Positions 42,424 to 50,910 of a stretch of 50,910 bases of DNA are shown here, piece by piece (the stretch's first letter is position 1; each line of letters begins with the position of its first letter). The translations under genes were made by a program, and so were the position numbers. The notes below the pieces were generated by a model. It made no database searches. It saw nothing but the letters and a program-made list of their open reading frames with translations, and was not told the origin of the DNA. The stretch is taken from NCBI RefSeq assembly GCF_014648195.1, contig NZ_BMQQ01000010.1:177370-228279 (forward strand), given 5' to 3'. This DNA is from Streptomyces purpureus (GTDB lineage: Bacteria; Actinomycetota; Actinomycetes; Streptomycetales; Streptomycetaceae).

Positions 42424-43587
42424 ATGCTCGACGAGTCGCTGCTCGACGACCCGGACGCCCTCGCCCGGGCCGACCACCGTGGCCTCCTGCGCGGCGCCGC
42501 CGAAGCCGGCGCCCGCGTGCGCACCGCCGCCCGGCACGCCGCCGAGGCCGGCATCGGCGACCTCAGGCCGGAGGGCCGCCCCCGCGCCGTGCTCGTCGCG
42601 GGCACCGGCACCGCCGCCACCGGCGTCGCGGACCTGGTCACCGCCCTCGCGGGCGCTGCCGCCCCGGTGACCCGGCTGCACCCGACCGGCGTCGCCCCCG
42701 CCGCGGGTGCCCTGCGCTGGGAGCTCCCCGGCTGGGCCGGCTCCGTGGACCTCCTCCTCGTCGTCACGACGGACGGTTCCGAACCCGGCCTCGCCCTCCT
42801 CGCCGAGCAGGCCTACCGCCGCGGCGTGACCGTCGTCGCCGTCGCCCCCAGGCGCTCCCCGCTCACCGAAGCGGTCGGCAACACCCACGGCCTCGTCGTC
42901 CCCATGGCGACCCCGCCCAACGAGCAGTACGAGGAAACCCTCGAAACCCCCGCCGCCAGCCCCGGCGCGCTCTGGGCGCTGTTCACCCCCCTGCTCGCCC
43001 TCCTCGACCAGCTGGGCCTGGCCACCGCGCCCCCGGACGTCCTCGAGAAGGTCGCCGACCGCCTCGATCACACCGCCGAGCGCTGCGGACCCGCCATCGC
43101 CACGCACAGCAACCCGGCCAAGGCCCTCGCCGCGGAGCTCACCGAGTCCCTGCCGCTGATCTGGACCGAGGGCGCGACCGCCGGTCCGGCCGGCCGCCGG
43201 TTCGCCGCCGTACTCGCCGAGCTCGCGGGCCTGCCCGCGCTCGCCGCCCACCTCCCGGAAGCCCTCGCCGCGCACGGCGTCCTGCTCGCGAGCGACTTCG
43301 CGGCCGGCGCGGATCCGGACGACTTCTTCCGCGACCGGGTCGATGAGCCGCAGGCGCTGCGGACCCGGGTGGTCCTGCTCCGGGACCGCCCGGCCGAAGG
43401 CCTCACCGCCGCCCCGGCCGCCCGCGAACTGGCCCTCAGCCACGACACGGCCATCAGCGAACTGGAGCCCGCGGAAGGCACCGAGCTCGAAGCCCTCGCC
43501 GAGCTGGTCGCCATCACGGACTTCGCCGCCGTCTACCTCGCTCTGGCCTCCGCCGCCACAGCGGCAACACCCGGCAGCTCCTCATGA
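42424..43587 (+). CDS. SIS-domain protein, bifunctional phosphoglucose/phosphomannose isomerase-like
   Basis: The 387-residue protein starts at the ATG at 42424 behind GGAGG. It has two SIS-type halves: a first with V-L-V-A-G-T-G-T-A-A-T-G and L-L-L-V-V-T-T-D-G-S, and a second, PMI-like, with E-G-A-T-A-G-P-A-G-R-R-F-A. Family members isomerise phosphosugars or act as regulators. Here the first glycine loop is altered compared with active enzymes, so activity is uncertain. Its place between Trm112 and manA is conserved in actinobacteria, and mannose metabolism is likely. The 176-bp gap before manA contains no gene. Confidence 0.85.
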   Translation: MLDESLLDDPDALARADHRGLLRGAAEAGARVRTAARHAAEAGIGDLRPEGRPRAVLVAGTGTAATGVADLVTALAGAAAPVTRLHPTGVAPAAGALRWELPGWAGSVDLLLVVTTDGSEPGLALLAEQAYRRGVTVVAVAPRRSPLTEAVGNTHGLVVPMATPPNEQYEETLETPAASPGALWALFTPLLALLDQLGLATAPPDVLEKVADRLDHTAERCGPAIATHSNPAKALAAELTESLPLIWTEGATAGPAGRRFAAVLAELAGLPALAAHLPEALAAHGVLLASDFAAGADPDDFFRDRVDEPQALRTRVVLLRDRPAEGLTAAPAARELALSHDTAISELEPAEGTELEALAELVAITDFAAVYLALASAATAATPGSSS

Positions 43588-43763
43588 CTCGCTCCACCGC
43601 CGCCTCGAACATCATGACCGCTGTCACTCGCGTCGCCGCCGTTTCCTGAGCGGGCGCGCTCTCCTTCCCCCGACCCGCCGTCACGCACCCTCCGGCCACC
43701 GGGCCCCCTCCCAGGCCCTCCGCCCCCGAGCCCCTCCCGCACCGAGGAAAGCTGGAACGCTTC

Positions 43764-44915
43764 ATGGACCGCCTCTCCAACACCGTCCGCCCCTACGCCT
43801 GGGGCTCCACGACGGCCATCCCGGAACTCCTCGGCGTCGCCCCCTCCGGCGAGCCGCAGGCCGAGATGTGGATGGGCTCCCACCCGGGAGCGCCCTCGCA
43901 GACCGACCGCGGCCCCCTGAACGAAGTCATCGCCGACAACCCCGTACGCGAACTCGGTGCCCCCACCGTCGAGAAGTTCGGCCCGCACCTCCCCTTCCTG
44001 CTCAAGATCCTCGCCGCCGGCGCACCCCTCTCCCTCCAGGTCCACCCCGACCTCGCACAGGCCAAGGCCGGGTACGCCGCCGAGGAAGCCGCGGGCCTCC
44101 CCGTCGACGCGCCCGAGCGCAACTACAAGGACGCCAACCACAAGCCCGAACTCATCTGCGCCCTCACCCCCTTCCGGGGCTTCTGCGGATTCCGCCCGCC
44201 GGTCGAGGCCGCCGACTCCCTCGCCGCCCTCGGCGTCGACTCGCTCAAGCCGTACGTGGACCTGCTCCACGCCCACCCCGAAGACGCCGCCCTGCGCGAG
44301 GTCCTCACCGCGATCCTCACCGCCGACCCGGAGGAGATGACGGCCACCGTCACCGAGGCCGCCGCCGCCAGCGACCGCCTCGGCGGCGCGCACGCCCCAT
44401 ACGCCGCACTCGCCCACCACTTCCCCGGCGACCGCGGCGTCATCGCCGCGATGCTCCTCAACTACGTCGAACTTCAGCCCGGTGAAGCCCTCTTCCTCGG
44501 CGCCGGCGTCCCGCACGCCTACCTCAGCGGCCTCGGCGTCGAGATCATGGCCAACTCCGACAACGTCCTGCGCTGCGGTCTCACCCCCAAGCACGTCGAC
44601 GTGCCCGAACTGCTCAAGGTCGTCCGCTTCGAGGCGGGCGACCCAGGGGTGCTCCGCCCCGAGGCCTCGCCCACGGGCGAGGAGGTCTACGAGACCCCGA
44701 TCGACGAATTCCGCCTCAGCCGTTTCGTACGGGCCCCGGGCGCGGCCCCCACCGACGCCACCGCCCCCACCCCGCAGATCCTGCTCTGCACGGCAGGCGC
44801 CGTACGCGTCGGCGAGCTCGACCTCACCCCAGGACAGTCCGCCTTCGTCCCGGCAGGTGAAAAGACCGAACTGTCCGGTACCGGTACGGTCTTCCGCGCC
44901 ACAGTGGTGGCCTGA
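43764..44915 (+). CDS. manA: Mannose-6-phosphate isomerase, class I
   Basis: The 383-residue enzyme starts at the ATG at 43764. It has the type I PMI pattern: Y-A-W-G-S near the start, P-F-L-L-K-I-L-A-A, Q-V-H-P-D with the first zinc residues, and P-E-L-I-C-A-L-T-P-F. Further on it has G-V-P-H-A-Y-L-S-G-L-G-V-E-I-M-A-N-S-D-N-V-L-R. Zinc residues (Gln, His, Glu, His) are present. It interconverts fructose 6-phosphate and mannose 6-phosphate, feeding manB. A beta domain closes the C-terminus. Together with manB and the nucleotidyltransferase at 27829 it could give GDP-mannose. Confidence 0.94.
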   Translation: MDRLSNTVRPYAWGSTTAIPELLGVAPSGEPQAEMWMGSHPGAPSQTDRGPLNEVIADNPVRELGAPTVEKFGPHLPFLLKILAAGAPLSLQVHPDLAQAKAGYAAEEAAGLPVDAPERNYKDANHKPELICALTPFRGFCGFRPPVEAADSLAALGVDSLKPYVDLLHAHPEDAALREVLTAILTADPEEMTATVTEAAAASDRLGGAHAPYAALAHHFPGDRGVIAAMLLNYVELQPGEALFLGAGVPHAYLSGLGVEIMANSDNVLRCGLTPKHVDVPELLKVVRFEAGDPGVLRPEASPTGEEVYETPIDEFRLSRFVRAPGAAPTDATAPTPQILLCTAGAVRVGELDLTPGQSAFVPAGEKTELSGTGTVFRATVVA

Positions 44916-45004
44916 CGTACCCTCCCTCGCGGCTGCTGCAACAATGTGCGGCCGTACGGCGGCCGCACGGCAGCGACACACCGAGGAAGGGACCTTCACC
45001 ACCC

Positions 45005-45970
45005 ATGAGCGCGTCAGGCGGAACCAAGGCGATCGTGGCGGCCCTCGCCGCCAACCTCGCGATCGCGGTAGCCAAGTTCGTGGCGTTCCTCTTCAGCGGT
45101 TCGTCCTCGATGCTCGCCGAGAGCGTGCACTCGGTCGCCGACTCCGGCAACCAGGGCCTGCTGCTCCTCGGCGGCAAGAAGGCACAGCGCGAGGCGACCC
45201 CGCAGCACCCCTTCGGCTACGGCCGCGAGCGGTACATCTACGCCTTCCTCGTCTCCATCGTCCTCTTCTCCGTCGGCGGCATGTTCGCCATCTACGAGGG
45301 CTACGAGAAGATCAAGCACCCCCACGAGATCGAGGCCTGGTACTGGCCCGTCGGCGTGCTCGTCTTCGCGATCATCGCGGAGACCTTCTCCTTCCGGACC
45401 GCCATCAAGGAGTCCAACGCCGTCCGCGGCGACCTCTCCTGGAAGGAGTTCGTCCGCCGCGCCAAGGCGCCCGAGCTCCCGGTCGTCCTCCTGGAGGACC
45501 TCGGCGCGCTGGTCGGCCTGATCCTCGCCCTCGGCGGCGTCAGCCTGGCCCTCGCCACCGGCAACGGCGTCTGGGACGGCATCGGCACCCTCTGCATCGG
45601 CGTCCTCCTCATCGTCATCGCCGTCGTCCTCGCCGCCGAGACCAAGTCCCTGCTGCTCGGTGAGGCCGCCGGCGTCGACGACGTGAAGAAGATCGAGGAC
45701 GCGGTCGTGGACGGCCGGACCGTCACCCGCCTCATCCACATGCGTACGCTCCACCTCGGCCCCGAGGAGCTGCTCGTCGCCGCCAAGGTCGCCGTCCAGC
45801 ACGACAACACCGCCGCCGAGGTCGCCTCCGCCATCAACGCCGCCGAGGACCGCATCCGCGCGGCCGTCCCGATCGCCCGGGTCATCTACCTCGAGCCCGA
45901 CATCTACGACGAGTCGGCCGCAGACACCGGCGTGAACCCGGCGAAGAACCCCGGCGGCCCCGGCCACTGA
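45005..45970 (+). CDS. Cation diffusion facilitator family transporter
   Basis: The 321-residue protein has six hydrophobic segments and a cytoplasmic C-terminal domain. The second helix region has S-V-H-S-V-A-D-S-G-N-Q, the HxxxD metal site of CDF proteins. L-E-D-L-G-A-L-V-G in helix 5 is a second metal site (one position is Glu-Asp, as in several actinobacterial members). The C-terminal region has H-M-R-T-L-H-L-G-P-E-E. It exports divalent metal ions, probably Zn, Mn or Co, in exchange for protons. Specificity is not predictable. It is followed by a strong terminator. Confidence 0.9.
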   Translation: MSASGGTKAIVAALAANLAIAVAKFVAFLFSGSSSMLAESVHSVADSGNQGLLLLGGKKAQREATPQHPFGYGRERYIYAFLVSIVLFSVGGMFAIYEGYEKIKHPHEIEAWYWPVGVLVFAIIAETFSFRTAIKESNAVRGDLSWKEFVRRAKAPELPVVLLEDLGALVGLILALGGVSLALATGNGVWDGIGTLCIGVLLIVIAVVLAAETKSLLLGEAAGVDDVKKIEDAVVDGRTVTRLIHMRTLHLGPEELLVAAKVAVQHDNTAAEVASAINAAEDRIRAAVPIARVIYLEPDIYDESAADTGVNPAKNPGGPGH

Positions 45971-46012
45971 CGGCCGACCGTCCACGGCAGCGTCGCCCGT
46001 CCGGCGCCGACC

Positions 46013-46052
46013 CCGAAGGGGCCCGAGGTCACCACGACCCGGGCCCCTTCGG
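46013..46052 (+). terminator. Hairpin terminator between the CDF transporter and ahcY
   Basis: A perfect 13-bp stem (46013-46025 with 46040-46052) with a 14-base loop lies 43 bp after the CDF transporter stop. Confidence 0.82.
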
Positions 46053-47747
<1,695 letters not shown>

Positions 47748-47786
47748 TCCTCCAGCGGCAGTAGCCGGCAGGTAGAAGGAAGTTCA

Positions 47787-47823
47787 GGCAGGCCCCCCGC
47801 ACCCCCGTGCCGGGGGGCCTGCC
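47787..47823 (+). terminator. Hairpin terminator after ahcY
   Basis: A 16-bp GC-rich stem with a one-base bulge (47787-47802 with 47807-47823) and a CCCC loop lies 40 bp after the ahcY stop. Confidence 0.83.
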
Positions 47824-47907
47824 CTGCTTCCTCGCACCGACGCCCGCACCACCCGTCGTCGTCGGCCGCCCTTCCGGCCACCGACCTCACCCCGCCCCCG
47901 AGGACCC

Positions 47908-48528
47908 ATGCCCCGCGGCCGTTATTCGCTCCACGATCCGCACGATCACACCCCCCTCGGCGAAGAACACTTCCACTGCGCCCCCGGCCCCTCCGGCTGG
48001 CGCTACGTCTCCCAGATCACCACCCCCTCCGGCGACCACGCCGGCTCCGTCGACCTCGCCCTCGACGACCTCGGCCGCCCCATCCGCCTTGAACTCCACG
48101 CCGCGAGCTGGCAGGTCCGAGGCGCCGCCCTCGACGGCGTCACCTGGGTCCGTACCGACCCCACCGGCACCGAGGCCACGGAAGGCAATGTGCGCGCCCA
48201 TGCCTTCACCGGCCGATCCCCGGCGTTCCTCGTCGCGACATCCCGTCTGCTTCGGCTCACCCCCGATTCCCCCGCGACCCGCGTCAGGCTCGTCGCCTTC
48301 ACGGACCCGGTCCTCGCCCCCCTCACCGTCGACCAGTCGTGGGCCCTGATGAAGAGTGAAGCGCACGCCACTGACAACGGCCCTCTGATCGTGGACGAAT
48401 ACCAGGTCAGCGCCCTCGACACGGGCGAACAGCACACCGTCCACATCGCCGGTGACGTCGTCCTCTCCGCCCCCGGCATCGAGCTCGAAGCCCTCGAATC
48501 CCCGCCCTCGGTCTTCCCTGACGTCTAA
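47908..48528 (+). CDS. Conserved hypothetical protein
   Basis: The 206-residue protein starts at the ATG at 47908. It is beta-rich, with G-R-Y-S-L-H-D-P-H-D-H-T-P-L-G-E-E-H-F near the start and W-R-Y-V-S-Q. Middle blocks are V-D-L-A-L-D-D-L-G-R-P-I-R-L-E-L and W-V-R-T-D-P, and later V-D-E-Y-Q-V-S. No signal peptide or membrane segment. I recognise no functional domain; the fold may be lipocalin-like, by strand pattern only. The stop overlaps that of the convergent RDD gene by four bases. Codon bias is good, so it is a real gene. Confidence 0.7.
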   Translation: MPRGRYSLHDPHDHTPLGEEHFHCAPGPSGWRYVSQITTPSGDHAGSVDLALDDLGRPIRLELHAASWQVRGAALDGVTWVRTDPTGTEATEGNVRAHAFTGRSPAFLVATSRLLRLTPDSPATRVRLVAFTDPVLAPLTVDQSWALMKSEAHATDNGPLIVDEYQVSALDTGEQHTVHIAGDVVLSAPGIELEALESPPSVFPDV

Positions 48529-49469
48529 GCGGGAGGCGCGAAGCCCGTCGCGGGCGGCGGCGGCGTCGGCGCCGCGTCCGGGGCGGACGGGGCCGAGGGA
48601 GCGGCGGGAGCGGACGGAGCGGGCTGCGCGGCCGCCGCAGTCCTGACAGCCGCGGGAGCCGGAGCGGCGAAGGGACCACCACCGGCCACACCCGCCCCAG
48701 AGTCCCGGCGCCGCGCAGAGACCTCACCGAACGCCTTGCGCGCCTCCCGCGCCTGGCGCTCCTGCACCACACCGGCCAGATACGCCGCCGCGGGCACCCC
48801 GGCAGGCGGCGGGGTCCCGGTCCGCGCCACCACCTCGTCCGCCAGCCGCTCCGCCAGCGTCCGCCCCACCTCCGCGTCCAGCTGCCCCATCCGCGTCAGG
48901 TACTGCCGTATCGCAAGCCAGAGATCATCGGGTACGGCCGAGAGATCCAGGTCCGCGAACCGTCCCGCCAGCCACGGCGGTGGCGGCGGCACCACCCGCG
49001 CCCGCGCCGCCGGCACCCGCTCCCGTACGACCAGCGCCCCCGCGAACACATCACCGATACGCCGCCCGCGAGCCGAGACCAGCGACGCGATACAAGCGAC
49101 CACCCCGAACGTCATCAGGATCTCCACCACCCCCATCGCCCCGCGCACCAACGCGTGCCGGAAACGAATCGGCCCACCGTCGTCCCGCACCACCCGCAGC
49201 CCGCAGGCCAGCTTCCCGAGTGAACGACCGTGCGTCAGCGTCTCCACCGCGATCGGCGCCCCGACCAGCACCAGCAGGAAGGACGCGATCTGGATCGCCG
49301 TACGAGCCGCGTCGTCGAGCGAAGCCGTGGCGACCGCCAGGCCGACGGATATGAGGAGATACACGGTCCACACCACGACCAGGTCGAGCAGGATCGCCAG
49401 CGCACGACTGGGCAGCCTCGCCGGTTGCAGCCCCAGGACAACGGCATCCCCTGTCACGACCCCGCTCAT
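48525..49469 (-). CDS. RDD family membrane protein
   Basis: The 314-residue protein starts at the ATG at 49469; another ATG nine bases earlier is possible. It has three hydrophobic segments within the first 130 residues, with the family Arg and Asp in S-R-A-L-A-I-L-L-D-L-V-V-V. G-R-R-I-G-D-V-F-A-G-A-L-V-V-R closes the domain. A helical region of ~80 residues follows, then an Ala/Pro-rich cytoplasmic tail of ~70 residues. RDD proteins are putative transporters of unclear substrate. It is divergent from the SpoIIM-like gene; this pairing recurs in actinobacteria. Confidence 0.88.
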   Translation of the reverse strand: MSGVVTGDAVVLGLQPARLPSRALAILLDLVVVWTVYLLISVGLAVATASLDDAARTAIQIASFLLVLVGAPIAVETLTHGRSLGKLACGLRVVRDDGGPIRFRHALVRGAMGVVEILMTFGVVACIASLVSARGRRIGDVFAGALVVRERVPAARARVVPPPPPWLAGRFADLDLSAVPDDLWLAIRQYLTRMGQLDAEVGRTLAERLADEVVARTGTPPPAGVPAAAYLAGVVQERQAREARKAFGEVSARRRDSGAGVAGGGPFAAPAPAAVRTAAAAQPAPSAPAAPSAPSAPDAAPTPPPPATGFAPPA

Positions 49470-49588
49470 GACGCCCACCCTTCGTCGACCTTCCCAACCC
49501 CTCGAAACGCCAGTCTGCCAAGCTGACCCGCAGCGCGCCGCAGCAGTACGGACCCGTCCGCACCCAGTGCCTGGAGCAGCAGCCGATC

Positions 49589-50596
49589 ATGGACCTCGAC
49601 GTCTACGTCACCGCCCACCACGCCGAGTGGGACCGCCTGGACCACCTCCTGCGCCGCAGCGGCCGCCTCACCGGTGCCGAGGCCGACGAACTCGTCTCCC
49701 TCTACCAGCGCACGGCCACGCACCTCTCGCTGATCCAGTCCAGCGCGCCCGACCCGATGCTCACGGCCCGCCTCACCCAGCTCGTCGCCCGCGCCCGGGC
49801 CGCAGTCACGGGCACCCGTCGCGCCTCATGGCGCGACGCCGCCCGCTTCCTGACCTCGGGCTTCCCCGCAGCGGTGTACCGCTCCCGCCACTGGTGGATC
49901 CCGACAGCCGTCCTCTCCACCCTGGTCGCCGCACTCATCGGCTGGTGGATCAGCACGCACCCAGAGGTCCAGGCGTCGATCGCGGCCCCGCAGGAGCTCC
50001 GCGAGATGACGCGACCGGGCGGCCAGTACGAGACGTACTACTCCAGCCACCCGGCAGCCTCCTTCGCCGCCCAGGTCTGGACGAACAACGCCCAGGCCGC
50101 CGCCATGTGCCTGGTCCTCGGCGCCTTCCTCTGCGTCCCGGTGATCTGGATCCTCTTCCTCAACATGCTGAACCTCGGCGTCGGCATCGGCCTGATGTCC
50201 TCAGCGGGACGCCTCGACACGTTCCTGGGCCTGGTCCTCCCACACGGCCTGCTGGAACTCACCGCCGTCTTCGTCGCCGCCGGCACAGGCCTCCGCCTCG
50301 GCTGGACAGTGATCGACCCGGGCCCCCGGACCCGCCGCGCAGCCCTGGCCCAGCAAGGCCGCGCAGCCGTCGGCATGGCGATAGGCCTCGCCCTCGTCCT
50401 CTTCATCTCGGGCCTGATCGAAGGCTTCGTAACCCCGTCCGGCCTTCCCACCTGGGCTCGCATCACCATCGGCATCGTCGCTGAGCTGGCGTTTCTCGCC
50501 TACGTCTACATCCTCGGCGGCCGAGCCGCCCGGGCCGGCGACGCGGGCGACGTGGAGGAGCCCGACCGCAGCGCCGAGCTGCCGACCGCCGCCTGA
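49589..50596 (+). CDS. SpoIIM-like (stage II sporulation protein M family) membrane protein
   Basis: The 335-residue protein starts at the ATG at 49589 behind GGAG. A helical cytoplasmic N-terminus of ~100 residues precedes about five hydrophobic segments. Family motifs are A-F-L-C-V-P-V-I-W-I-L-F-L-N-M-L-N-L-G, then P-H-G-L-L-E-L-T-A-V-F-V-A-A-G-T-G-L-R-L-G. A cytoplasmic acidic tail ends the protein. In Bacillus, SpoIIM helps engulfment. Streptomyces does not engulf, so the role here is unknown. The RDD gene on the other strand is its usual neighbour. The next feature is the rRNA operon promoter region. Confidence 0.88.
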   Translation: MDLDVYVTAHHAEWDRLDHLLRRSGRLTGAEADELVSLYQRTATHLSLIQSSAPDPMLTARLTQLVARARAAVTGTRRASWRDAARFLTSGFPAAVYRSRHWWIPTAVLSTLVAALIGWWISTHPEVQASIAAPQELREMTRPGGQYETYYSSHPAASFAAQVWTNNAQAAAMCLVLGAFLCVPVIWILFLNMLNLGVGIGLMSSAGRLDTFLGLVLPHGLLELTAVFVAAGTGLRLGWTVIDPGPRTRRAALAQQGRAAVGMAIGLALVLFISGLIEGFVTPSGLPTWARITIGIVAELAFLAYVYILGGRAARAGDAGDVEEPDRSAELPTAA

Positions 50597-50910
50597 TGTG
50601 CGTACGACGCCTCTGACCTGCTAGTCTCCTCTTCGCCCGCAAGACCCGTTGACACGGGGCGCGTGGGGAGGTAGGTTTTAACGGTTGCCTCGGACTGGAC
50701 ATGTTCGAAGGCCAGCAGCTAATATCTCTCTCGCTCCGGTCGGAAATTGAATTTCCGAGGAGCCGCCTCCGATTTCTCATTCGAATCACGAAGCCGATTA
50801 GGTCGGCGGAAATGATTCTGATAGAGTCGGAATCGCCGGAAAGGGAAACGCGAAAGCGAAGAACAGCCCGGCAGCCCGCTCCAGCGGGTGGCAGAAACGG
50901 AAAACGGATC
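50597..50910 (+). promoter_or_regulatory. Promoter and leader region of an rRNA operon
   Basis: The region contains TTGACA (50649-50654), 17 bases, then TAGGTT (50672-50677), and a second set TGGACA (50696-50701), 18 bases, then TAATAT (50720-50725). A third -10-like TAGAGT lies near 50822. The closing AT-rich sequence with GATAGAGTCGGAA and AAACGCGAAAGCGAA blocks is what precedes 16S rRNA genes in Streptomyces rrn operons, which carry multiple promoters. The perfect 9-bp palindrome TCGGAAATTGAATTTCCGA is at 50740-50758. The 16S gene would begin past the window end; no rRNA sequence is present here. Confidence 0.75.

Noticed and set aside
50597..50910. Part of the 16S rRNA gene
   Set aside because: The conserved 16S start (AGAGTTTGATC-type) is not reached; only the promoter and leader are inside the window.

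Overview
The window looks like chromosomal DNA of a Streptomyces or a close relative. Base composition is very GC-rich, coding frames have near-saturated G/C third positions, GTG starts and GTGA stop/start overlaps are common, and a full-length whiB lies at 33587-33850. The gene order also resembles the actinobacterial envelope/central-metabolism block known from mycobacteria (GtrA-purK-purE, a fadE25-type acyl-CoA dehydrogenase, LCP proteins, a sugar-nucleotide pyrophosphorylase, fbiA-fbiB, whiB, DUF3499, manB, SIS-PMI, manA, ahcY). The last bases are the promoter/leader of an rRNA operon whose 16S gene lies outside the window.

Layout. 1-5.3 kb: end of a sortase-anchored protein, a POT peptide transporter, a two-component system and a GtrA-like membrane protein. 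5.4-8.3 kb: purK-purE-dipeptidase operon with overlapping genes. 8.35-9.05 kb: hairpin-rich DNA joined to a 5'-truncated AraC regulator. 9.05-11.7 kb: UDP-glucose dehydrogenase and acyl-CoA dehydrogenase (acd). 11.66-15.57 kb: a decayed integrated element bounded by a 63-bp direct repeat of the acd 3' end. It keeps the C-terminal stub of a tyrosine integrase and a set of small genes (XRE/DUF5753, DUF397, DUF6879 and conserved small ORFs, one of them frameshifted). 15.6-25.2 kb: five LytR-CpsA-Psr (LCP) paralogs, interrupted by a thioesterase and a glycosyltransferase. An array of five 11-bp palindromes spaced 18-19 bp apart lies upstream of the last LCP gene. 25.5-32.9 kb: TIGR03089 protein, PGRP-type amidase, sugar-nucleotide pyrophosphorylase, AlkA-like glycosylase, fbiB-fbiA and a cysteine-dioxygenase-like protein. 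32.9-40.5 kb: long whiB upstream region, whiB, a 1239-residue membrane glycosyltransferase with a Q/Y-rich tail, DUF5719, a degenerate zincin and DUF3499. 40.5-45 kb: manB, Trm112, SIS/PMI-like and manA. 45-50.6 kb: CDF transporter, ahcY, a hypothetical protein, RDD and SpoIIM-like membrane proteins.

How it fits together. ManA, ManB and the nucleotidyltransferase could supply an activated hexose such as GDP-mannose, and UDP-glucose dehydrogenase supplies UDP-glucuronate. The glycosyltransferases would use activated sugars, the LCP enzymes would attach finished polymers to peptidoglycan, and the PGRP amidase would remodel the wall. WhiB and the SpoIIM-like protein link the block to development by family. 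FbiA/FbiB make coenzyme F420, and AhcY recycles S-adenosylhomocysteine. These functional links are inferred from family and neighbourhood. The strongest unusual signals are the acd-inserted element, the palindrome array and the five-LCP cluster.
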